From contig JALKBU010000205.1 of NCBI GenBank assembly GCA_023091735.1, positions 1 through 61,136 of the forward strand: a stretch of 61,136 nucleotides of DNA, read 5' to 3'. This document shows, one piece after another, positions 10,497 to 18,382 of the stretch (positions are counted from its first letter, which is position 1; each line of letters begins with the position of its first letter). A program made the translations under genes and the position numbers. This DNA comes from Trichomonas tenax. Lineage: Eukaryota > Parabasalia > Trichomonadida > Trichomonadidae. Below the pieces are notes generated by a model that saw only the letters and a program-made list of their open reading frames with translations, was not told the origin of the DNA and did not search any database.

Positions 10497-10546
10497 TATT
10501 TTTTATGACATTTTACATGTCAAAGATGTAAATAAAAATTGTCAAA
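10497..10546. promoter_or_regulatory. 50-bp bidirectional spacer with palindromic TTTACATGTCA
   Basis: Only 50 bases separate the ATG of the ankyrin pseudogene (minus) from the ATG of the next gene (plus). In between sits TTTACATGTCA (10512-10522), the complement of the recurrent TGACATGTAAA motif, and GTCAAA directly precedes the plus-strand ATG. Any promoter for either gene must be within this spacer or inside the coding region. Confidence 0.45.
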
Positions 10547-12034
10547 ATGTTCAAAAGAATTGGGAAAAAGATATTTTTATTTTATTCAGGCGATTTCATT
10601 GCAAGAAATCAAACGCTTTTAGGCGATACGGGTTCTAACATTTCTTCATCTATCGCAACAAACACATTTCATTGGTATATTTTGGGAAGTCGAAATTCTA
10701 AATATTTGATTCGCCAAGTTCTCGCATCAATCTTCCATGTCAGCAGACTTACGAAAACTTTTGGTTATTCGGCTCTAGATATGACTGTTTGCCAGATGAT
10801 CGAAAAAATTAACCCAAATACACGAATTTTCAACAGTTTAGCATCAACACAGAGATTCTATCAGAGATCTATGACCGCTTTACGTCTAAATGGCGGCATT
10901 TATGAAGAAATGCGTGATTTTATTGCAAATTCCTTAATTGCGCTTCCTCCAAATGCAAAACTTGCGGCTTTGTTCGCAATTACAAATAGTTATCCTGTTA
11001 GTAAGTTCCAGAATGATCGTGGAGATAATAATTTTTCTATTTCTTCAATCAAAAGCCTTTTTGCAAGCCAAACAGGATATGATTTCTTTGATGTCTTCAG
11101 AGAGATTTCGTCGAGCTTTTCTGGCTCAAAGACGATTATTAAGAGAGATGCAGTCTTCAGAGATGGAACACCTGTAACAATCACTATTCTACCTCCACAC
11201 GTCGAAAGAATGAGATCTTTAGACTTACTGCCATTCAAGGTCATCCAGTTTGCTCTTAATGCTATTCCATTTATGACAGTTCCACAAAACTTATATAATT
11301 CATTCATTAACAGATTCTCATGGAATATTCCAAAAGAAATCAGTGCTCGTCTTCAGATAATAGAATCTCTTGGTGTCAATCCTGATGAAAGCCATGACTT
11401 ATTGATCTCCAACATCAACAGACTTGGTCTTCCGGTTACAGTTCCTGCGCCAATCCTCCAATACTGCGGAAGCAACATCATGGTCACAGCAAGACAGCCG
11501 CAATCACTTCCGGAGAACCATTTGACATACACAACCGCGAAGAATGTTTCTGAATTCTTCTCGAGGATGCTCTTCTCTCACAACATTGTTGTTCCTAATA
11601 TCGCACCGCAGAACATCCTTGCAAGTGATGGAAAGATTGCTTTAGAGAGATATGCACCAATCACGGAATTCAAGGCATCCGAACTCACCAATATTCTTAT
11701 TATGCTTGGTGGAGTTAAGTTCAATCAGACAGGACTTGCTACACAAGCAGCGAGAAATCTTAACTACAATGTTCCAAAGATCACTCGCGCAGCATCTGAG
11801 AGTAATGTTGGACCAGCGGTCAATGAAGTTTTGAGACATCACGCTCCTCAGACGTTCGCACTTGGAGAAGGCCTTTTGAGCATGATCAGATTCAAGAACA
11901 TTACTAACTCTAACTATGTATTCGAACCGTTCGGAAAGAGACTCGGTCTGAATGGCGGATGGAGTTTCCTCAGCTTGAGTGTTCAATCGAGTTTCTTATA
12001 CAATTTGATTTTCCGTAACAACAATAGCCGTTAA
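10547..12034 (+). CDS. Divergent ABC1/UbiB (ADCK)-like protein
   Basis: The 495-residue product shows a faint ABC1/UbiB kinase-like pattern. KRDAVFRDGTPVTITILPPH followed by MRSLDLL parallels the family's 'xxAxLxDGxxVAVKVxxPxVxxxxxxDLxxL' block, with Thr where the kinase Lys should be. Further on, VPNIAPQNILASDGKIALE parallels 'HADPHPGNILxxxDGxIxLxDFG', with the His, Asp and DFG residues lost. If this is right, it is a pseudokinase. ABC1 proteins support quinone and lipid homeostasis in mitochondria, and the basic N-terminus (MFKRIGKKIF) could be a hydrogenosomal targeting signal. The assignment is by motif only and could be wrong. The ATG directly follows GTCAAA. Confidence 0.45.
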   Translation: MFKRIGKKIFLFYSGDFIARNQTLLGDTGSNISSSIATNTFHWYILGSRNSKYLIRQVLASIFHVSRLTKTFGYSALDMTVCQMIEKINPNTRIFNSLASTQRFYQRSMTALRLNGGIYEEMRDFIANSLIALPPNAKLAALFAITNSYPVSKFQNDRGDNNFSISSIKSLFASQTGYDFFDVFREISSSFSGSKTIIKRDAVFRDGTPVTITILPPHVERMRSLDLLPFKVIQFALNAIPFMTVPQNLYNSFINRFSWNIPKEISARLQIIESLGVNPDESHDLLISNINRLGLPVTVPAPILQYCGSNIMVTARQPQSLPENHLTYTTAKNVSEFFSRMLFSHNIVVPNIAPQNILASDGKIALERYAPITEFKASELTNILIMLGGVKFNQTGLATQAARNLNYNVPKITRAASESNVGPAVNEVLRHHAPQTFALGEGLLSMIRFKNITNSNYVFEPFGKRLGLNGGWSFLSLSVQSSFLYNLIFRNNNSR

Positions 12035-12437
12035 CAATCTTCTATTCTGTTGATATTCCTTCTTAATGTGTAAATATATGTGTGATTATTTATATCTTAG
12101 ATGTTTTTAATGTTTAATCATTTTGAAAAATGTATCAAAAATTGATATTTAGTCATGAAATCGATTACAAATTAATTTGTGTCTTCTAAATATTGAGTTA
12201 TTTGATTCATTAAAGATTAATATCAATTAATTATTGAAATTGGGCGAATGAAAATGTCGATTTTATAGTTCTATTTTAGTTCAAATAACATTTATTGTAA
12301 TGGAATTATAAATGCTTAATAAGTATACAGATATTATAACTGATGTTCTGTATCTTATCTTAAGGGAAAAATAGATTTTTATCAATTGCATAATGAGTTA
12401 TGGTTCATTTTTTTAGGTTCGAGAATACGTTTTTGAG

Positions 12438-12457
12438 AAAAAGTGTCAATTCGTAAA
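12438..12457 (+). promoter_or_regulatory. AAAAAGTG / TCAATTCG element before cornichon
   Basis: GAAAAAGTGTCAATTCGTAAA lies immediately before the ATG at 12458. It combines the AAAAAGTG motif with a TCA initiator-like triplet 12 bases before the ATG. A GTG inside this motif could be misread as a start in frame, extending the protein by five residues. I reject that start. Confidence 0.45.
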
Positions 12458-12859
12458 ATGAAGTTTTCGAGCATTTTCTATATTGCATCGCTGGCATGCA
12501 TCGGATACATTGTTAAGGTTCAGTTCGATGTTATCAAAATGATATCTGAATTCGAAACAAAGAACTTAAATCCTCTCGATGCAGACAAAAATTTGGCGAA
12601 AACAAGATTACCAACACTCTACACATTTGCTGGAATCATAGTTACTGTTTTGATTAACTTTTACTCTCTTTGGTCAGTATTTTTCATCGAATTAGGCGCA
12701 GGTGCCTTATTTTATCATTATGTTACAGATTTCAAATATTGGTTCGAACCACGCTTCCTTTTCAGAGATCTCAGCAAGATTAAACTTCGCCATTCTGTTT
12801 TATTAGTTGCTAACTGCTTCTGCGGCCTCCTTACATTCATCATTTGGATGCTCAAGTAA
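12458..12859 (+). CDS. Cornichon-family ER cargo receptor (Erv14-like)
   Basis: Cornichon proteins ride COPII vesicles and select membrane cargo for ER exit. The 133-residue length matches (yeast Erv14 has 138). An N-terminal hydrophobic helix is followed by the characteristic SEFETKNLNPLDADKNL block (compare 'DxxxxxINPIDxCxxLN' in the family), a central hydrophobic pair, then YWFEPRFLFRDLSKIK (compare 'YDPTEIFRxLxxxK') and a final helix. I start at the ATG at 12458 because the only upstream in-frame candidate is a GTG within the promoter-like motif. The cysteines vary but the layout is complete. Confidence 0.85.
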   Translation: MKFSSIFYIASLACIGYIVKVQFDVIKMISEFETKNLNPLDADKNLAKTRLPTLYTFAGIIVTVLINFYSLWSVFFIELGAGALFYHYVTDFKYWFEPRFLFRDLSKIKLRHSVLLVANCFCGLLTFIIWMLK

Positions 12860-13699
12860 GGCTATTTACACGACACTGTTATTAATAAATCATATTTTTT
12901 AACATTTTGATATTTTAGTCTGTCGCTATTAACTAATGTAGCTGAATCATAAGAAACTAAATTATAGCTGTTTTGTATAAAGCTTAGCAAACAAATACAA
13001 AAAAACCAGATCAAAAATTTGATATTTCAAAATAAGTCGCTCACTTAATGATCAATAATATGTATAGCTTATGTGTAGTGTTTTATCAATAGAGAGAACA
13101 TCTTGCTGTTGTGATCAACAATATCACGAGATAATAATATGTAATTGCCTCATTTCGAAATATAAATATAGTGTCAATATCATGTTTGATGCACTAGCCG
13201 AGTTTTTGGCAGGTTTTGCAATGATTAGCCATATTTGAGAATTAAATTGTTCATAATGAGTGGTCACAGGCTTGAGGTATTGTTCCATTCATGAATTATA
13301 TTGTTATCTTCGAATATCTTCTTTCAATTTACATTATCTTAACAGATCAATATCAAATCAAGCAATCATATAAAAAAGGAACTACATAAATTCATTTTAT
13401 TCAATGCATAAGGGAATGAACGCGCTTACAACGCAGGAAAGGCAAAAAAATTATTTTGAAAACCTAAAATTCCATTTTTTCATTGGAAATTATTAATAAA
13501 ATAAGCATACATTCAGAATTTCATCACTCTCATCGATAAATCACGTATTTTAACACTTTTTTTCTGTATTTAATTTAAATTTCAGTGCAATAGCAGTAAA
13601 ATCGACAGAAAGATCTAAAAATATAAAAAAAAAAAAAAAAGAATTTAATATCCGAACAAAAAATTATTAGACGGTTTTTGTAAACTACGTAAAACTCAA
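12860..13699. other. Intergenic spacer with poly-A tract
   Basis: An 840-base AT-rich spacer. A run of about 16 A lies around 13625-13640, just upstream of the GTPase gene. The last bases before the ATG are ACTCAA. No gene or structured RNA is visible. Confidence 0.4.
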
Positions 13700-14278
13700 A
13701 TGAGTGAGTCAGCAATTACTGTGAAAATCGCTCTCATTGGCTCATCCATGGTTGGTAAGACAACCTTGATGGTCAAGTACTGTAAGGGCGGGTTCAGCGA
13801 GGATTATATCGCCACACTCGGTGTACAATTCTTGGAACGCCAGATCACAGTCAAGAACACCCCAGTTAACATTGTTATTTGGGATATCGGTGGCCAGAAG
13901 TCTTTCATGGACATGCTTCCTGTCTGCTGCGATGGTGCACATGTTTTGATCTTCATGTTCGATCTTTCCAACATCACTTCACTCACAGCACTTCGCGACT
14001 GGTACAAGAGCGCTAACGACTGCAACCCATCTGCCCGCGTTTTCCTCGTCGGTAACAAGTTCGACTTATACTTCGAACAAACAGAGGAGGAGAAGATCGC
14101 TATTACAAACAAGGCCAAGAAGTTCGCTACAGCTATTGGTGCTCCTCTCATGTACTGCTCGAACACGCACTCAATCAACGTCAAGAAGCTCTTCCAGCTC
14201 ATTATTGCTCAAGTTTTCGGCCTTGATCCAAAGATTGAGCAGTGCGACGATCCAAATGAACCAATTGTCTTATATTAA
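13700..14278 (+). CDS. Spg1/Tem1-type small GTPase
   Basis: Ras-superfamily GTPase of 192 residues. The P-loop GSSMVGKT is at 14-21, WDIGGQ (switch II) at 61-66, GNKFD at 118-122, and SNTHS near 154 plays the SAK role. The blocks YIATLGVQFLERQI, VIWDIGGQKSFMDMLP and FMFDLSNITSL...WY are those of the Spg1/Tem1 branch rather than Rab or Ras. That branch controls septation and mitotic exit in fungi. There is no C-terminal CaaX or Cys-Cys prenylation motif (it ends PIVLY), as in that branch. The role in a trichomonad, perhaps mitosis or basal-body linked, is inference. Codon use is biased, suggesting good expression. Confidence 0.85.
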   Translation: MSESAITVKIALIGSSMVGKTTLMVKYCKGGFSEDYIATLGVQFLERQITVKNTPVNIVIWDIGGQKSFMDMLPVCCDGAHVLIFMFDLSNITSLTALRDWYKSANDCNPSARVFLVGNKFDLYFEQTEEEKIAITNKAKKFATAIGAPLMYCSNTHSINVKKLFQLIIAQVFGLDPKIEQCDDPNEPIVLY

Positions 14279-14762
14279 AATACTAACCATTTTCAAATAT
14301 CTTTTCCCTTTCCGGTTATCTAACACTTTCTAATAATAAAGGCTAAGTTTGAACCTAATGATATTTTCAATAGGGATTTATGGTTTTCGGTCATTTTTAA
14401 TTATATATATTTGATATGAAAAAATATCATAATGAGTAATCGATTTCAATATTACAGAACTATTTTTATTTATGTTCTGATGATATATCAAAGAGTAATT
14501 TCGATTTTTGAGTCTGATATTTGATTCCTCAAATATATCTCTCTAAATCATATGTTTTATTGATATGTTTAGTTTTAGAACATCAAAAAATGGCTATACA
14601 TTGATTTATGAAGTGTTTAGACAAAGCCCTCGGTAGAAAGAATTTACAAATATTGGCATTCTGACATGTAAACATAAGGTTTAATTTTGCAATTTTCAAT
14701 GCAAATTAAGCTTTGAATAATGGGTTAAATCTATACTTTGAGTTTTAGGTGATTTGAAAAAA
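14279..14762. other. Intergenic spacer
   Basis: AT-rich, no gene. TTAGACAAAGCCCTC at 14617-14631 is the complement, with one mismatch, of 9008-9022. TGACATGTAAAC is at 14662-14673, about 90 bases before the next ATG. Confidence 0.4.
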
Positions 14763-15692
14763 ATGTCAAATGGCATTTTTTACAAAATGAGTTCTTCTGC
14801 TTTTTCCGGTGAAAACTTGCAATTATGGGAAGGCGGATACATCACTTTAGGAATAATTGTCTTCATTTTTGCTATATACTACGTATTTAGGACTTTTAAA
14901 GAAACAATTTCAAGTGATAATAACGTTCAAGGACAAAAATCTGCTCAATTATTCTACATCATTGCACTATTTGTGAAGTCTGCAGGTTTAATCGCCGCTG
15001 GATTGATGTTGATTGCGGGTTGTGAAAAAAATACAAATCCGAAAAGGAAATACAGTGCTTGGCAGATATATAGTATCATTCCTACAGGATTTCCTGGCTA
15101 TATGACAGCTGTTGCATACTCATATATCTTTTTCTCTTGGTGTTCAGTTTGCTATTCGAGTTTAGAGAAGAATTCTATTGGTTTTTACCATAACAGCAAA
15201 CGCTTCTTGTCGATTCTCATTTATTCTATTGTTCTTCTTTTCTTCATCTCATTTTTATTCATGGTTTTATCAACAATTTATATTAATGATTATTTAGTCA
15301 TTGCTCACAACGTAGAATCGATTGTTGCTTCAGTGAGAGATATTTCATGTGCTGTAGCATTCTTGTTCTATCTTTTCAAGATTTATAAATTATTTGAATC
15401 TTGTTGTCCATCCTGGGAGTCTCCAGAAACAAGGCTCCTTGTTATGCTCATGGTTTTAATTTTTGCATTGTTTTTACGTCCGATTTGCATTTTAACATAT
15501 GTTTTGATCTTCAATAACAAGAACAAAGCATACAGTGAATTCAGTACCGGTTACTTCTACGTTTTCCTTGTTGAATGTTTCATCACAGAATTGCTTCCAT
15601 TAGGTTTCATCGGATTTATCCGATTGACATCTTCTCAATCATATAGTACTCCAGCTGATGATAATGTAGCTGCGTTCCTTGCCCTTGACTAA
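14763..15692 (+). CDS. Seven-helix membrane protein, GPR137/TOM1 (THH1)-like
   Basis: The 309-residue product has seven hydrophobic segments (roughly residues 25-45, 62-85, 100-130, 148-172, 190-212, 222-248, 264-286 counted from this start), an extracellular N-terminus without a cleavable signal, and a short acidic tail. The order, AYSYIFFSWCSVCYSSLE in helix 3 and TELLPLGFIGFI in helix 7, resembles the THH1/TOM1/TOM3 and GPR137 group of endolysosomal membrane proteins. The match is at pattern level only and another 7TM family is possible. The start is the ATG at 14763; the upstream in-frame TTG three codons earlier is not used. Confidence 0.5.
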   Translation: MSNGIFYKMSSSAFSGENLQLWEGGYITLGIIVFIFAIYYVFRTFKETISSDNNVQGQKSAQLFYIIALFVKSAGLIAAGLMLIAGCEKNTNPKRKYSAWQIYSIIPTGFPGYMTAVAYSYIFFSWCSVCYSSLEKNSIGFYHNSKRFLSILIYSIVLLFFISFLFMVLSTIYINDYLVIAHNVESIVASVRDISCAVAFLFYLFKIYKLFESCCPSWESPETRLLVMLMVLIFALFLRPICILTYVLIFNNKNKAYSEFSTGYFYVFLVECFITELLPLGFIGFIRLTSSQSYSTPADDNVAAFLALD

Positions 15693-15781
15693 TATATTTA
15701 TCTCGCTTAATGTGTAATTTTTATAAGTTTATTGGCATTGACCGCTCAAATTAAATTAATATCTGTTATTTATTATATTTC

Positions 15782-18304
15782 ATGACAACTTTTATATTTT
15801 GTCATTTTTCTATAATGTTTCTACAGTGTTTATTTCTTGTTTTTATTCGAATTCCTATAAATGGAATTAAGATCGAAGGATACATTGTAAACGATACAAA
15901 ACTGTATTTGGGCGTTGAAGATATAACTAATTACACGTTAAAAATTGATTCGGAATTAATATTTCCACCAATAATAAATTACGACAAATATAAACTCAAT
16001 CTAATGAAAGTTCTCCATAATGCATTTGCAAATACCAATATAAAGAAGGTGGTTTTCCCTGCAAGTTTACTCGAAATCGGCGAATATTCATTCGCTAATT
16101 GCACAAACCTCGCAATAGTCGATTTTTCGCTTTCAAAACTCACTAATCTACCGAAATACGCGTTTTATAATTGCACTTCCCTTGCAAATTTAAAGTTACC
16201 ATCTTCAATTACGAGTATTGAGGAATTTTCCTTGTACGCCACAAATATCATCACCATTTCCGTCGATAAGCACCTCCAAAGCGTTGGAAAATACGCTTTT
16301 GCATTTAATCAAAATATCAAATCTCTCGATTTCTCAAGTTCACCAATTAAGTCGATACCAGAAGGATTAGTCTATGGATGCTCCAACATCAAATTTATTT
16401 CATTACCTCCACAACTTGAAAGGATTGAAAACTACTCTTTCGCTCAATGTGGACTTCTCTCTATAGAGTTCCCTGGCACAGTGTCGTATATTGGTGAATA
16501 TGCTTTCTCTCAAAATACAAATATAAATCAAATCAATTTAACAATATTAAAAATCACAGAAATCTTCACACACACGTTTTACAAGTGCACAGGAGCTTTG
16601 TCAGTGATTTTACCATCGTCCATCGAGAAAATCGGCTGCTACGCATTTTACGAAAACAGTTTTATGTCGATTCATTTCCCATCGAGTTTGCGAGAGATAG
16701 GAGAGAGCGCTTTTTATCTTTGTGAGAGACTTGAATCTGTTGACCTCTCTGCTACATCTGTAGAATATCTTCCTGAGGAAACATTCAAGAGATGCTCCAA
16801 TTTAAACAATATTTCATTACCGAAGAATTTCTCAATATTAAATAATTCTGTTTTTGCGTCAACAGGAATCAAAGAGTTCACAATTCCAAAATCCATCACT
16901 GAGATTGGAGAAGGAATATTCCACAATTGTCAGCACCTGACGAAGATTGATATGTCTCAAAGCGAAATCAAAACAATTCCAAAACATATTTTCCGGAAAT
17001 GCACAAATTTAGTTGACATCAAATTCCCACCAAATCTTGAATTGATTGATGAATTTTCGTTTGGTTTGTGTTCGTCATTGACAGAGATCTGTCTTTTGAA
17101 TACAAAAGTCAACAAGATTGGAAATTCGGCTTTCATTCAATGCACGAATCTTAAAAATGTCATATTATGCAAATCTTTGAATGATTTGGAGTCTTCTGCA
17201 TTTGTTGGCTGTGAGCAACTTGTTGACATCAATCTCAACGAAACATTTGTTACAACAATTGGCAATCACTGCTTCTCTAAATGCAGCAAACTTACAACAA
17301 TTAATTTTCCATTAACACTCAGAGAAATATGCGAAAAAGCATTCGAATTGGCTTCGCTGGAGAAAGTTTTGTTGATGAATTATGTTCAGCAAGTTCACAC
17401 GGCATTCATGAGCTGCCCGAAGTTGACATCCGTTGATATGTCTTTCTGCACTTCTCTTTTCTACATCAGTTCAGACGCATTCAAAGGCGATGCTCTGCTT
17501 TCGAATGTTATTTTACCTCCAAGACTTAAATTGATTGGAATTTCTGCTTTCTCAGAGACATCAATAAGCGAGATAACATTCCCTGCATCTATAGAAATCA
17601 TTGAGAAACGCGCATTCGCATCATCAAAGCTCGCGAGCTTGAATTTGAACAGCACAATGATTTCAAAGATTGAAAGTGAAGCATTCGCTAATTGCCCTTA
17701 TTTAAGCGTTGTTGAGTTTGGTTCAAATGTGAAAAATATTGCTGAAGGGGCTTTCTCTAAGTGCACAAAGCTTTCCAACGTAGTTTTTGCTAATGTTACT
17801 GTATTAAATGAACATATGTTCGAAGGATGCACAAATCTCGAAACAGTCATTCTTCCTGAGACTCTTCTGGTAATCAAGACTGGCGCTTTCCATGGCACAG
17901 CAATAGAGAAGCTAAGAATACCTCCGACAGTCTACAAGATTAATGTCGACTCATTCACAGGAATGTCGAAACTCGACGCATTTTCATACTGCGGCACATC
18001 ACAGTTTGAAACTGCATTCGTAATCGAGAAGGATGTGAAAGTCTATGTGAAGAATAACTACCCATTCAAGTCATTTGGAGGTCTCGAGATTGTTGGTTTC
18101 GATGATTGCCCTGTTTTCACCATCGAGCGAAAAGAGAGAAAGTTTAGAAACAAATCAGTGATTATGACTCTTACGATTGGAGTTCTCGGCATTGGACTTT
18201 TGATATTCCTCACAATGAAGCTGTTCAACCATAAGCCATCGAAAGTAGCAACACGCGATGAAGACGAACTCTTGCATAAGGAAAGAGAACTGTTTCAACT
18301 ATAA
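15782..18304 (+). CDS. BspA-like leucine-rich-repeat surface protein
   Basis: 840 residues: a hydrophobic N-terminal signal (about 1-28), then roughly 30 repeats of the 23-residue LRR_5 (Treponema/BspA) type through about residue 730. Repeats have the form F-x-x-C-x-x-L-x-x-I-x-x-P-x-S-L-x-x-I-G-x-x-A, with many YAF, SAF and HCF turns. Near the C-terminus are a single membrane helix (about 791-813) and a short charged cytoplasmic tail ending RELFQL. This is the classical type I layout of trichomonad BspA-like proteins, a large family thought to serve in adhesion to host cells, mucus or bacteria. The frame is complete and undamaged. Confidence 0.92.
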   Translation: MTTFIFCHFSIMFLQCLFLVFIRIPINGIKIEGYIVNDTKLYLGVEDITNYTLKIDSELIFPPIINYDKYKLNLMKVLHNAFANTNIKKVVFPASLLEIGEYSFANCTNLAIVDFSLSKLTNLPKYAFYNCTSLANLKLPSSITSIEEFSLYATNIITISVDKHLQSVGKYAFAFNQNIKSLDFSSSPIKSIPEGLVYGCSNIKFISLPPQLERIENYSFAQCGLLSIEFPGTVSYIGEYAFSQNTNINQINLTILKITEIFTHTFYKCTGALSVILPSSIEKIGCYAFYENSFMSIHFPSSLREIGESAFYLCERLESVDLSATSVEYLPEETFKRCSNLNNISLPKNFSILNNSVFASTGIKEFTIPKSITEIGEGIFHNCQHLTKIDMSQSEIKTIPKHIFRKCTNLVDIKFPPNLELIDEFSFGLCSSLTEICLLNTKVNKIGNSAFIQCTNLKNVILCKSLNDLESSAFVGCEQLVDINLNETFVTTIGNHCFSKCSKLTTINFPLTLREICEKAFELASLEKVLLMNYVQQVHTAFMSCPKLTSVDMSFCTSLFYISSDAFKGDALLSNVILPPRLKLIGISAFSETSISEITFPASIEIIEKRAFASSKLASLNLNSTMISKIESEAFANCPYLSVVEFGSNVKNIAEGAFSKCTKLSNVVFANVTVLNEHMFEGCTNLETVILPETLLVIKTGAFHGTAIEKLRIPPTVYKINVDSFTGMSKLDAFSYCGTSQFETAFVIEKDVKVYVKNNYPFKSFGGLEIVGFDDCPVFTIERKERKFRNKSVIMTLTIGVLGIGLLIFLTMKLFNHKPSKVATRDEDELLHKERELFQL

Positions 18305-18382
18305 AATTTTGTTTTGATAAATATATTATTTTAATCAAGAAATGAAAAACTCAGGAATATAAAATACCATTGTTTTCATATC

